This document shows, piece by piece, positions 7,136 to 14,465 of a DNA stretch of 15,839 nucleotides; the first letter of the stretch is position 1, and each line of letters starts with the position of its first letter. Source of the DNA: an uncultured Lachnospiraceae bacterium (GTDB lineage Bacteria; Bacillota; Clostridia; Lachnospirales; Lachnospiraceae). The stretch is taken from NCBI GenBank assembly GCA_910587085.1, contig CAJUMC010000068.1, forward strand, positions 1 through 15,839, read 5' to 3'. Position numbers and translations under genes: made by a program. The notes under the pieces were generated by a model. The model was not told the origin of the DNA, searched no databases, and saw only the letters and a program-made list of their open reading frames with translations.

Positions 7136-7164
7136 AGTATAGCGGAAAAATAACGAAATGGCAA
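7136..7164 (-). promoter_or_regulatory. Sigma-70 promoter of the 72-aa protein
   Basis: On the minus strand, TTGCCA (7164-7159) and TATACT (7141-7136) are separated by 17 bases. The leader contains two small palindromes, GCAGCGGACGCTGC (7092-7105) and CCTGCGCAGG (7114-7123). The -35 lies just outside the stop codon of the upstream kinase gene, which makes this gene a separate unit. Confidence 0.75.
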
Positions 7165-7169
7165 GACCG

Positions 7170-8078
7170 TTATGATAGCTCCTGCGTCATTTTTTCATAA
7201 ATTTCCCGCACCCTTCCCACTTCGCTTCCGTGCAGGTAAGAATGCCAGAACTGAAATGAAGTTATGATATTCGCCGCCCGGATATGCCAGTCAAGCTCCT
7301 CCCAGGTAACCGTCCTGCCGGAGAGCCGTTTTATCTCCCCGGCGTAGATATCCGCCATTTCCCGCTCGTCGGGCTGTATGCCGTCCGCGCGCAGCCGGCT
7401 GAAAAAGAAGCTGAGATCACCCGATGCCGCCCCGGCTGACACTCCCTGCCAGTCGCACAGTACAATATCGCCGCGCTCATTCTGCAGAAGATTATCCCAG
7501 TGAAAATCCCCGTGATTCAGAACGGCCATCTCCGCGTCATGCCGCCGTATCAGCTCGTTGATCCGGCCTGCGGTGCGCGTCAGCGCGCTCCTGTCAAAGA
7601 CCCCGGGATGCTCCTCCAGCACCGAGCGCCATCCCTCTGCTGCCTCTCTGAGCTGCTCATCGGAAAACGGCTGCGCCGCCCGATGCTCCTGCCGGAGAAA
7701 CAACGGGATTTCAGCACAATGCACGGCAGCAATCGCTCCCATAATCTTTTCCTTCTGCACGGTACTGATGTCTGTGCGCGGCAGCGGTTGGCAATACTGC
7801 ATCAGAACCGCCGCTTCCTCCTCCGTGCTCTTCAAATCCAGAATCTCAGGAAGAAAACGGCGAATCTCCGACCCGGCGCATTCGTACCACCTGACCTCCC
7901 GCCGGCAGGACGCAAACAGTTCCTTCGTTCCCTCCTCCCGGCGGATGCGTTTGAACGCGTATTTCTCTCCGATTTTGTATACCTGCGCACCGCTTTTTCC
8001 GCCGTACAACGGCTGTGCGCCGTGCTGCGTAAGATAATTCTCCGCCGCTTTTATGTTCGTTATCCGTTCTGATTTCAT
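7170..8078 (-). CDS. APH/choline-kinase-like phosphotransferase
   Basis: The 302-residue protein belongs to the aminoglycoside phosphotransferase/choline kinase fold. The N-lobe has an ATP lysine candidate in YAFKRI (K43) and a Gly-rich YGGKSGAQVY at 25-34. The catalytic loop is LNHGDFHWDNLL, with HGD at 189-191 and N196, and the metal motif is LCDWQ (D209), where Asp-Phe/Trp-Glu is more usual. It should transfer phosphate from ATP to a small molecule in the cytoplasm. The substrate cannot be read from sequence: candidates are aminoglycosides, a choline/ethanolamine-like metabolite or a sugar. I see no reason to call it a resistance gene. AGGAGGAG upstream of the ATG supports the start. Confidence 0.87.
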   Translation of the reverse strand: MKSERITNIKAAENYLTQHGAQPLYGGKSGAQVYKIGEKYAFKRIRREEGTKELFASCRREVRWYECAGSEIRRFLPEILDLKSTEEEAAVLMQYCQPLPRTDISTVQKEKIMGAIAAVHCAEIPLFLRQEHRAAQPFSDEQLREAAEGWRSVLEEHPGVFDRSALTRTAGRINELIRRHDAEMAVLNHGDFHWDNLLQNERGDIVLCDWQGVSAGAASGDLSFFFSRLRADGIQPDEREMADIYAGEIKRLSGRTVTWEELDWHIRAANIITSFQFWHSYLHGSEVGRVREIYEKMTQELS

Positions 8079-8209
8079 GCTGTTCTCCTCCTGTGAAAAT
8101 CTGCCAGCCGAAAAAACAGGCTGCTGAAAAGCATATTCTTCCGCAGCCGTTTTGCGTCCGCACCCGGGCGCTCCGTATTTTTCGTACTGCCGGCATTGTA
8201 TTCAAGGAT

Positions 8210-8218
8210 ATCATAGCA
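8210..8218 (-). promoter_or_regulatory. Possible extended -10 promoter of the phosphotransferase
   Basis: TGCTATGAT on the minus strand fits an extended -10 element, about 130 bases before the start. A TTGCAC lies further upstream but at too long a spacing (20 bases), so the -35 is uncertain. Confidence 0.4.
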
Positions 8219-8316
8219 TGATTTCTCAAAGCGGTGTGCAACTATAATGTTTTAAACCGGCACCAATTCTGCGGCATAGCTCTCCCCATCATCAGCTCAC
8301 AGAGCTTCCGGAGTTC

Positions 8317-8424
8317 TCATGGTTCCAGAAATGTCTCAATTACAACCGCCGGTCTGACCCAGCAGACACCTTTCTCATGGTCTTCGAAAGCCTCCGTACA
8401 ACGTTCCGGCTGCTTTGCACGCTC
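8317..8424 (-). pseudogene. Possible C-terminal remnant of an unrecognised gene
   Basis: In one minus frame, out of phase with the neighbouring methyltransferase, about 35 codons read like genuine protein (including AFEDHEKGVCWVRPAVV) and end in TGA. There is no start or ribosome binding site. It lies just past the stop of the methyltransferase gene. It may be a leftover of a decayed gene or a chance open stretch. A ten-base repeat, TTCTCATGGT (8314-8323 and 8372-8381), brackets most of it. Confidence 0.2.
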
Positions 8425-8438
8425 CCTTCGTTCTCCGC

Positions 8439-9554
8439 TTACTCGGCCTTCCATCCCCAGGATATCAGAATACCGCCGAATTTTGTGAGTGTAGCGCTGC
8501 CGCGGCGCTGCTTCAGCCAGCTTACAATTCCATTCTGCTGGGCACAGTAAGCCTCCGCCTCCGCACGGCTCATCCCATGATTCATAAAATATGCGATATT
8601 CTCTTCCAGCTCGTTTTCCGTTTTTTCGTCATCCCAGTGATCCGCGCGGATCACATCCGACAGCATCTCCTCATAACCTTCCTGCTCCGGACAGAGGAAA
8701 TTTACGCGGTCGTTCATGCGGCAGCTCACCTCGTGCAGTCCGGCCTTTCTCATATAGTGCGGTATTTTCATCGCAATGGAATAGTCCCTGTTCTGCATGG
8801 CAAGCTCAGTCCGCCAGAGCTTTTTCAGGCCGCTGCAGGTGCACAGCCCGGCATAGTCCATACCGTCAATATAAAGCCCGTCCGCCTCAAATTCACGGTT
8901 GCACTCCATGCTGACAACCAATCCGCCCGGCTTGGCATGGGAAATCATTTTTTTCAGAAAACAATCCCCGCCGTTCACATGCCTCAATACGGCCTGCCCC
9001 AGAACCATGTCATACTGCCGGATGCTCTTCCATTCCCAAAAGTCCGCACAGACAAATTCCGCAGAGCATCCCGACTCCGCGAAAAGCCGGCGGGCTTCCG
9101 CCAGCATCTCCTCCGAAAAATCAACCCCGACATAACGGCTTCCCGGCGGCAGCAGTCCGAGCAGAAGCAGACCCATGGCCCCGCAGCCGCAACCGCAGTC
9201 CAGCAGCTCCACCGGGTGCTCCAGCCTCCATACTTCCCGCACGAGAAAGCGCAGATAATCCTCATTCCACATCGCTCTGCGCGTCCGCTTCAGGTACTCC
9301 ACCCGGTGCGCCCAGTATTCTCTGCAGCCGGAATCCGACGGCCTGTAGTCGTCCGCAAGCGGCACCAGACCGAGCAGCGCATCCACGGATACCGAAAAGC
9401 GTGCGGCAAGCTTCGGAAGCATTGTCACATCCGGCAGCACCGTGCCGTTCTCCCACTTACTGACGGTCCGGTCGGACACCGACAGCAGCTCCCCCAGCTC
9501 CTGCTGCGTCATGTTGTTCTTTTTTCTCAATTCCGCGATTCTGAGTGTCAGCAT
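8439..9554 (-). CDS. XRE-type HTH fused to a class I SAM-dependent methyltransferase
   Basis: The 371-residue protein starts with a Cro/C1-type HTH (about 3-63), recognisable in MTQQELGELLSVSDRTVSKWENG and LPKLAARFSVSVDALLG. A Rossmann methyltransferase follows, with motif I LLDCGCGCGAMG (117-128), the acidic residue D145 in YVGVDFSEEM, and CADFWEW (169-175) as the later motif. The C-terminal part (about 220-371) is less conserved and may form the substrate cap. The expected activity is transfer of a methyl group from S-adenosylmethionine, most likely to a small molecule; the target is unknown. The HTH may tie expression of this or a nearby gene to the enzyme state, which is inference. GGAGGA precedes the start. 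It has its own promoter downstream of the DUF2085 gene. Confidence 0.88.
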   Translation of the reverse strand: MLTLRIAELRKKNNMTQQELGELLSVSDRTVSKWENGTVLPDVTMLPKLAARFSVSVDALLGLVPLADDYRPSDSGCREYWAHRVEYLKRTRRAMWNEDYLRFLVREVWRLEHPVELLDCGCGCGAMGLLLLGLLPPGSRYVGVDFSEEMLAEARRLFAESGCSAEFVCADFWEWKSIRQYDMVLGQAVLRHVNGGDCFLKKMISHAKPGGLVVSMECNREFEADGLYIDGMDYAGLCTCSGLKKLWRTELAMQNRDYSIAMKIPHYMRKAGLHEVSCRMNDRVNFLCPEQEGYEEMLSDVIRADHWDDEKTENELEENIAYFMNHGMSRAEAEAYCAQQNGIVSWLKQRRGSATLTKFGGILISWGWKAE

Positions 9555-9612
9555 TATTTATCCTCCTGTTTACCGGGCCGAACATACGGCACACGCTGTT
9601 ATTTTCACCAAG

Positions 9613-9641
9613 ATTATACCGCGGACAAAGGCTCCTGTCTT
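9613..9641 (-). promoter_or_regulatory. Promoter of the HTH-methyltransferase gene
   Basis: On the minus strand, AAGACA (9641-9636) and a perfect TATAAT (9618-9613) are separated by 17 bases. This gives a leader of about 50 bases. The site could serve as the autoregulatory target of the encoded HTH, but no clear inverted repeat marks an operator. Confidence 0.6.
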
Positions 9642-9724
9642 CTTCCAATGCGGCGAATGCTCTCTCCGATTAAGAGAATCAGCGGGATATTTAATGAAAC
9701 AGACAAAAGCAGCTGGACGGCCAT
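9614..9724 (-). other. Short open stretch coding for a hydrophobic peptide, doubtful gene
   Basis: From ATG 9724 this frame encodes 36 residues with one possible membrane helix (VQLLLSVSLNIPLILLIG) followed by the basic segment ESIRRIGRRQ. The frame stays open upstream of the ATG as well. There is no ribosome binding site, and the stop codon falls within the TATAAT of the next promoter. It may be the tail of a decayed membrane-protein gene. I would not annotate it as functional without conservation. Confidence 0.2.
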
Positions 9725-9759
9725 GCCGCTGAAATGCACCGGCAATCCGCAGAAAACAA

Positions 9760-10131
9760 TTATCGCGGGAAAAGGGCAGCCAGCTTGTCAAGCCCGCGTT
9801 TCCACAGGTGGAGATGCAGCGTATAAACGCCGAATCCGCCGATCAGCCCGGTCAGCAGACGCCGCCGGTTTGTGGACTCCCGGATACCGGCATATTGAAT
9901 CAGCCAGTCGGCAAGCATCACACACGACAGCAGCACGCATCCGGCCGGCCGCAGTTTTCTTCTCCGAAATGCCACAAAAGCGGCGGGCACGGCCAGCAGT
10001 ACGCCGGTACATCTGGCACATACCGGAAACTGATAGCCCCGCCAGGCAAAACTGCGCTCCGGCAGCTGATGACAGCCCAGACGCTCCCCAGCGTCCATCA
10101 GACGCCGCCATAACCTTTCTCCTTTTTCCAT
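9760..10131 (-). CDS. DUF2085 small membrane protein
   Basis: The 123-residue protein shows the DUF2085 signature: LGCHQLPERSFAWRGYQFPVCARCTGV (abridged as CHQLPERSF, then QFPVCARCTG), with conserved cysteines at both CHQ and CARC. Three hydrophobic segments follow (about 42-55, 61-77 and 89-105), so it should sit in the cytoplasmic membrane. The family's role is unknown; the paired cysteines could bind a metal or form a disulfide. ATG 10131 is chosen because AAGGGGG precedes it and homology begins there, although the frame is open for 70 more codons upstream. It is co-directional with the zinc-ribbon gene 73 bases upstream and may share its transcript. Confidence 0.85.
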   Translation of the reverse strand: MEKGERLWRRLMDAGERLGCHQLPERSFAWRGYQFPVCARCTGVLLAVPAAFVAFRRRKLRPAGCVLLSCVMLADWLIQYAGIRESTNRRRLLTGLIGGFGVYTLHLHLWKRGLDKLAALFPR

Positions 10132-10149
10132 TATATTTCCCCCTTCATA

Positions 10150-10188
10150 CCGTTTCCGGGCACTCTCGGAAGGAGCGCCGGGAAACGG
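10150..10188 (-). other. Hairpin between the zinc-ribbon and DUF2085 genes
   Basis: CCGTTTCCGG (10150-10159) faces CCGGGAAACGG (10178-10188), giving about ten pairs with one bulged base. On the minus strand the stem ends just before the GGGGG ribosome binding site of DUF2085. There is no U tract, so it looks more like an mRNA stability or translation element than a terminator. Confidence 0.45.
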
Positions 10189-10204
10189 GAGTGTTCCGCT
10201 GCTG

Positions 10205-10414
10205 TTATGCCTTAAACTTATAACCGCACTGACTGCAGATCCAGAATGCCCTGCTTGTGGTCCGCTTTCCGCGTCCGCACAGGCCGCACAGCAGTCCCGT
10301 CGGTCCGAAAAGAACCACTCCGCAGCAGCCCTTGCCCGCATGAAAATCCTTTCCGCTCGTCGTGGTCTCGCTGATAATCTGGCAGTTATTATAACCGCAT
10401 TTCGGACAATTCAT
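10205..10414 (-). CDS. Small zinc-ribbon protein with Gly/Cys-rich centre
   Basis: The 69-residue protein has CPKCG at 3-7 and CSQCG at 60-64, which together form a four-cysteine zinc ribbon. Between them lies a Gly- and Cys-rich hydrophobic stretch, GKGCCGVVLFGPTGLLCGLC at 28-47, similar in style to glycine-zipper small proteins that carry terminal zinc ribbons. Its function is unknown; it could associate with the membrane or self-assemble. AGAGGGGG before ATG 10414 supports the start. It leads a possible two-gene transcript with DUF2085. Confidence 0.85.
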   Translation of the reverse strand: MNCPKCGYNNCQIISETTTSGKDFHAGKGCCGVVLFGPTGLLCGLCGRGKRTTSRAFWICSQCGYKFKA

Positions 10415-10445
10415 TGTGATATCCCCCTCTCCAAACTTTTATTTT

Positions 10446-10474
10446 ATTATACCAGATCTCCTTTCCACTTTCCA
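10446..10474 (-). promoter_or_regulatory. Promoter of the zinc-ribbon gene
   Basis: On the minus strand, TGGAAA (10474-10469) and a perfect TATAAT (10451-10446) are separated by 17 bases. A TGG just before the -10 also gives the extended form. Confidence 0.7.
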
Positions 10475-10552
10475 GCTCATAAAGAGCAATATATGATATG
10501 TCAGCAACGTATGATATGTAAAATCTGCAGCCTGCCAAAAAGCAGAAAAGCA

Positions 10553-10581
10553 TGGACATTGGGTATTTGCAGCGGTATAAT
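10553..10581 (+). promoter_or_regulatory. Sigma-70 promoter of the chemoreceptor gene
   Basis: TGGACA (10553-10558) and TATAAT (10576-10581) are separated by 17 bases. This housekeeping-type promoter, rather than a sigma-28 flagellar one, implies constitutive or separately controlled receptor expression. AAAGGGG (10616-10622) follows six bases before the ATG. Confidence 0.78.
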
Positions 10582-10628
10582 AAAATCAAGCAATTCATTC
10601 TCTGATACATCAGTGAAAGGGGTTTACT

Positions 10629-13106
10629 ATGGAAAAAATCAATCAGTCAGGGACAGGACGGGGCGGATCGTTCCTTCAGTCTCTCAAAAGCAAAATTGCG
10701 ATCATGGGCATTCTGGCAATTGCAGGTTCCCTTGTTATCGGAAACATCGGGATTTCCTCCATTTCCCGAAATGCCCGGAACAGCCAGATTGAATCCGCCG
10801 TAAATGCAATCAGTGTTCTGCAGTCGCAGAACGAGGCAAATGAAGCTCTGTATCAGTATTATGTAGACCGGAGCTATCTGGACAGCATCATCAAAAATCT
10901 TGACCGCATGGAAAGTGAGGCCTTGTCGCTTCAGTCCATCGCAGATTCCTCCTACCAGGATTCCATCCGTTCCATTCTGGACGGAGTTAAGGAAAGCAAA
11001 GCAAATTACAGCAACATTATCAACCTGCACAATTCTCGCGGCTTCGACGAGGGTACCGGTGCATACCTCAATTATCTGAACACCAGCACCGAGCTGACGG
11101 ACAGTTTCAAGTCTCTGGTCAACAACAACGACTGGATCGAGATCAAATGGATTGATGCAAACATGGGTGACGGCCAGACAGTTTCCATCGACGGCAGCGA
11201 TTACATCAAATTCGTTTACGACAAAGAGCTTCCGGTTGTCGGCAAGAGGAACAATATGGCCTTCCGCGTGGGCGGAACCTTTACATATGGCAAAAACTAT
11301 TACGTCACCAACATCCGTCTTTCCGGCGGCGGAGAAGAGCAGGCTATCGATCTCACAAAGGTAGAGAAGCTGACAAGCTCGGGCGACGGGCTGGTTTCCG
11401 CCGAGCTCACCACCTTCAACGGCGAGCCGGCAATCCGTGTCACCGGCAAATTCAATGCGGACAATCAGGGCTGGGAGGAGGTCGCGGCGCAGATTCCTGT
11501 ACAGAGCTACGACATCCAGGATTACAAATCCCTTCTGTATGACCTGTATTTTGAGCCGACCGGCGAAGCGTTCGGTTATCGCTACGGCGGTTCGATCAGC
11601 GGAGTATATGGTTTTGCAGGCAAGGTCGGCGAGCTTGACAATGCTGTGAGAAACTACAGCAAGCTTGTTGTCGAGGGCAAGGATATCAGCGGAAAACTTG
11701 GGGAAGTAGAAGCACTTCTTGCCGAGCTCGAGGAAAACATTCCGAAGTACACCACCGACGAGGGTCTGGCAAAGATTTCTTCTGAAAAGCTGGCCGCCAA
11801 AAAAGAAGCTTTTGATTCACTGAAGAGCAGCGACCTCGTTATGATCGAGTTGAAGAAGGAAAACGCACAGATCAGTACCCAGCTCTCCAAACTCTGCGGT
11901 GAGATCAGCACTAGAGCAGCAGAGCAGGTAAACTCCGTAAGAGAAAGCGCAACCACCCTTATTCTTGTAGTACTGGTAATCAGTGCTGTTATTTCGCTCG
12001 TCATCACCCTGATTATCAGCACCAGCATCAACAGAAGCATGAATTCCTTCCGGAAATCCCTGGATCAGATTGCACAGGGCCGGATCACTGTCAGAGTCAG
12101 CGAGAAGCGCCGCGACGAGTTTTCGCAGTTCGGCAGATGCATCAACAGCTTTCTGGATAATCTGCAGGGAACCGTTCAGAAACTGCAGCAGGTTTCCAGG
12201 GTTCTTATCGAATCCGGCAATACGCTGGAGGAACGCGCCAATATGACAAGGGGCGCTGCCGATATTATCAGCGGGGCTTTAAGCGAGATTTCCAGGGGCG
12301 CCGGCTCACAGGCGGGCGACATCGAGAATTCTTCGCAGCAGGTTGTCAGCATGCGGGCCAATATTGATGAAATTATCGAGAGCATAGATAAGCTGTCCTC
12401 CACCTCCAACAACATGAATACCAAGGGCCAGGAGGCGACTTCCATCATGCTTGAGCTGAGCAAGTCCAGCGATCAGACCACGGATGCTTTCAACAAAATT
12501 GCCGCGCAGATACGCAAGACCGACGAATCCGTTATGAAGATTCAGGAGGCCGTGAATCTTATCGCTTCCATCGCAAGCCAGACCAATCTTCTGTCGCTGA
12601 ACGCAAGCATTGAGGCTGCGCGGGCAGGCGATGCCGGAAGGGGCTTTGCCGTTGTGGCGGGCGAGATCCAGCAGCTTGCGGAGCAGACCAATTCCTCGGC
12701 AAGAATTATTAACGGGATTATCGCAGGGCTGTCCGAGGAATCCAAACAGACAGTTCAGTCCATCAATGATGTTACTGCCATTATCGGTGATCAGAAGGAG
12801 AAACTTGACGAAACCAAGCTGCGCTTCCGCTCCGTAAGCGAGGATATCGAAATTACCGAGTCCGCAATGAAGGGTGTACTGCAGCAGGCGGAAATCTGCA
12901 GCAGCGCGGGCAGCCATGTTGTTGATCTTATGACGAATCTTTCTGCTATTGCAGAGGAAAACGCTGCTTCCACAGAGCAGACCAACACATCCATGAACGA
13001 GCTGAACAGCGCGACTATCTCGCTGGCGGAAACCGCACAGGAGCTGAAAAAGCTGTCCGATGTACTGAATGCTGACCTCAGCTACTTTGATCTGAAGGAA
13101 AAGTAA
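10629..13106 (+). CDS. Methyl-accepting chemotaxis protein with an extracellular beta-rich insert
   Basis: The 825-residue transmembrane receptor has a first membrane helix at about 22-42, an extracellular sensor at about 43-441, a second helix at about 442-464, HAMP at about 465-517 and a cytoplasmic signalling domain to the end. The signalling hairpin tip is clear: NLIASIASQTNLLSLNASIEA (abridged; about 643-663), then ARAGDAGRGFAVVAGEIQQLA (abridged; 665-684). A methylation-type helix is seen in EENAASTEQTNTSMNEL (776-792). No C-terminal CheR-tethering pentapeptide is seen. The sensor starts and ends helical (about 50-165 and 330-440), like a four-helix bundle. Residues about 168-325 are instead rich in beta-strand patterns, with segments such as DGSDYIKFVYDKEL and QGWEEVAAQIPVQSYDIQDY followed by SLLYDLYFEPTGEA. 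These resemble carbohydrate-binding beta-sandwich modules; this is resemblance, not proof. It should relay ligand sensing to CheA/CheW and the flagella. Confidence 0.93.
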   Translation: MEKINQSGTGRGGSFLQSLKSKIAIMGILAIAGSLVIGNIGISSISRNARNSQIESAVNAISVLQSQNEANEALYQYYVDRSYLDSIIKNLDRMESEALSLQSIADSSYQDSIRSILDGVKESKANYSNIINLHNSRGFDEGTGAYLNYLNTSTELTDSFKSLVNNNDWIEIKWIDANMGDGQTVSIDGSDYIKFVYDKELPVVGKRNNMAFRVGGTFTYGKNYYVTNIRLSGGGEEQAIDLTKVEKLTSSGDGLVSAELTTFNGEPAIRVTGKFNADNQGWEEVAAQIPVQSYDIQDYKSLLYDLYFEPTGEAFGYRYGGSISGVYGFAGKVGELDNAVRNYSKLVVEGKDISGKLGEVEALLAELEENIPKYTTDEGLAKISSEKLAAKKEAFDSLKSSDLVMIELKKENAQISTQLSKLCGEISTRAAEQVNSVRESATTLILVVLVISAVISLVITLIISTSINRSMNSFRKSLDQIAQGRITVRVSEKRRDEFSQFGRCINSFLDNLQGTVQKLQQVSRVLIESGNTLEERANMTRGAADIISGALSEISRGAGSQAGDIENSSQQVVSMRANIDEIIESIDKLSSTSNNMNTKGQEATSIMLELSKSSDQTTDAFNKIAAQIRKTDESVMKIQEAVNLIASIASQTNLLSLNASIEAARAGDAGRGFAVVAGEIQQLAEQTNSSARIINGIIAGLSEESKQTVQSINDVTAIIGDQKEKLDETKLRFRSVSEDIEITESAMKGVLQQAEICSSAGSHVVDLMTNLSAIAEENAASTEQTNTSMNELNSATISLAETAQELKKLSDVLNADLSYFDLKEK

Positions 13107-13139
13107 AACAGTCCGACTCCTTCCCATTTGGGAGCTGAA

Positions 13140-13184
13140 TTCTGCCCGGGTTTCGGTTATCCCGCATCCGGGCAGAACTTTTTT
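13140..13184 (+). terminator. Intrinsic terminator of the chemoreceptor gene
   Basis: TTCTGCCCGG (13140-13149) pairs perfectly with CCGGGCAGAA (13168-13177) and is followed by C and six T's. Confidence 0.92.
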
Positions 13185-13222
13185 ACGCGGCACAGCCGCC
13201 TCAGCATTTTTTTCAAAACAGC

Positions 13223-13250
13223 TGGAAAATTTCAGAAAGTATGCTATAAT
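13223..13250 (+). promoter_or_regulatory. Promoter of the DHH phosphoesterase gene
   Basis: TGGAAA (13223-13228), a 16-base spacer and TATAAT (13245-13250), with TG at 13242-13243 giving an extended -10. It is separated from the chemoreceptor by that gene's terminator. Confidence 0.7.
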
Positions 13251-13298
13251 CAGGGTTGGTCAATTACCTGAAATTAGATGCAAAAGGAGGATATTTCG

Positions 13299-14219
13299 TT
13301 GAGATTAGTTACACGCTCCGATTTTGACGGTCTGGTGTGCGGCGCCCTGCTGCTGGAGGCCGGCATTATCGATCATTGGAAATTTGCTCATCCGAAGGAT
13401 CTGCAGGACGGCCTGATCGAGGTTAATGAAAACGATTGTCTTGCAAACGTTCCGTATGTGGAGGGCTGCGGCCTGTGGTTTGACCATCATTCCAGCGAGC
13501 ACGAGCGGCTGCAGCTGGCGGGTAAATACAAAGGGGAAAGCAGAATCACTCCGTCCTGCGCAAGAATTATCTACGAATATTACGGCGGTGCGGAGCGTTT
13601 TCCGCAGTTCGGCGAAATGATGGAGGCTGTGGACAAGGTCGATTCCGGCAATCTTACGATCGACGAGATTATGAACCCGTCCGGCTGGATTCTGGTCGGC
13701 TTTCTGATGGACCCGCGCACAGGACTCGGGCGCTGGAGACAGTTTTCCATATCGAATTATCAGCTGATGGAAAAGCTTCTGGAGGGTTGCCGCGTTATGA
13801 CCACCGATGAGATTCTTGCACTTCCCGATGTGCAGGAAAGAATCGCGGTATACAATGAACAGACCGCAAAGTTTAAAGAAATGGTCACGGCTCATACCCG
13901 CGTAGATGGAAACGTTATTATCACAGATCTTCGCGGTATTGATCCGATTTATACGGGCAACCGTTTCCTGATTTACAGCATGTACCCGGAGCAGAATATT
14001 TCCGCCTGGATCGTCAGCGGACGCGGCGGCGCAGGATGCTCGGCTGCTGTCGGCTACAGCATACTCAACCGCACCAGCAATATTGACGTCGGAAGTCTCA
14101 TGCTCAAATACAACGGCGGCGGTCATAAAAAGGTCGGCACCTGCCAGTTCAGTGACGACACGATGAAGACGGAACTTCCGAAAATGCTTGCAGAACTCTG
14201 CGAGATGGCAAATAAGTAA
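13299..14219 (+). CDS. DHH-family phosphoesterase
   Basis: The 306-residue protein (counting from TTG 13299) shows the DHH superfamily motifs: RSDFDGLVCG with the metal-binding DFD at 8-10, FDHHSSE with DHH at 62-64, EAVDKVDSGN at about 109-118, and the DHHA1-type substrate motif NGGGHKKVG at about 272-280. Family members hydrolyse phosphoesters such as oligoribonucleotides, cyclic-dinucleotide products, pAp or polyphosphate, using Mn2+. The exact substrate cannot be fixed here. A link to pGpG made by the EAL protein is possible but speculative. An in-frame ATG at 13278 exists, but AAAGGAGG (13283-13290) lies inside its first codons and is ideally placed for TTG 13299, and homology starts there (LRLVTRSDFDG). 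The gene is monocistronic. Confidence 0.88.
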   Translation: MRLVTRSDFDGLVCGALLLEAGIIDHWKFAHPKDLQDGLIEVNENDCLANVPYVEGCGLWFDHHSSEHERLQLAGKYKGESRITPSCARIIYEYYGGAERFPQFGEMMEAVDKVDSGNLTIDEIMNPSGWILVGFLMDPRTGLGRWRQFSISNYQLMEKLLEGCRVMTTDEILALPDVQERIAVYNEQTAKFKEMVTAHTRVDGNVIITDLRGIDPIYTGNRFLIYSMYPEQNISAWIVSGRGGAGCSAAVGYSILNRTSNIDVGSLMLKYNGGGHKKVGTCQFSDDTMKTELPKMLAELCEMANK

Positions 14220-14273
14220 TCTGTTGGCTTCTTAGAGTATTCTGCAGGGCCGAAAAGAACAGCAGGGAATTTT

Positions 14274-14365
14274 CCTGCAGTGCAGTCAACGCATTGTGAA
14301 ATTTACTCTGCGCTTTTCTCCGCAGGGTAATCAACGAATCGCGAAATTTACTATGCGCTTTTTCT
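14274..14365. repeat. Two adjacent 46-base repeats
   Basis: Units at 14274-14319 and 14320-14365 abut and share most positions, including CGAAATTTACTATGCGCTTT in the second and TGAAATTTACTCTGCGCTTT in the first. Just upstream, CTGCAGG (about 14242-14248) and CCTGCAG (14274-14280) form inverted arms around GCAGGGAATTTTCCTGC. This resembles the intergenic palindromic or tandem repeats found in Ruminococcaceae genomes. The minus-strand frame across it (about 14149-14379) gives a repetitive KAHSKFRDSL / KAQSKFHNAL peptide with only a TTG start and is probably not a gene. Confidence 0.7.
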
Positions 14366-14386
14366 AAACAGAATATCAAAAGATAT

Positions 14387-14465
14387 GGGCTTCCGATACT
14401 TTTCTTGGATAACAGGAAATTTTTCTCGGATAACAGGAAATAAAGACGGGAGCCCTAACTTTTTC
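14387..14465 (+). terminator. Possible terminator with a large loop, containing a 21-base tandem repeat
   Basis: GGGCTTCCG (14387-14395) can pair with CGGGAGCCC (14447-14455), with one G-U pair, followed by TAACTTTTTC. The 51-base loop is made almost entirely of two 21-base tandem units (14402-14422 and 14423-14443) sharing GGATAACAGGAAAT. The large loop makes termination of the DHH transcript less certain. Confidence 0.45.

Noticed and set aside
6489..7142. Long plus-strand frame of 217 codons across the 34-base repeat
   Set aside because: It is open in all three plus frames because of base bias, has no ribosome binding site, and overlaps the well-supported 72-aa minus-strand gene and its promoter.
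7170..8078. Aminoglycoside resistance gene
   Set aside because: Only the general APH/choline kinase fold is evident. Nothing identifies an aminoglycoside substrate, and no mobile element surrounds it.
8415..10223. 602-codon plus-strand frame
   Set aside because: It is antisense to the methyltransferase and DUF2085 genes, which have clear domains and ribosome binding sites. Its translation is low in acidic residues and matches no family I know.
10482..10628. c-di-GMP riboswitch in the chemoreceptor leader
   Set aside because: The predicted leader after TATAAT 10576-10581 is only about 40 bases, and none of the conserved GEMM motifs are present.
14149..14379. 76-codon minus-strand frame
   Set aside because: It starts at TTG without a ribosome binding site, overlaps the DHH gene, and its repetitive peptide follows from the 46-base DNA repeat.
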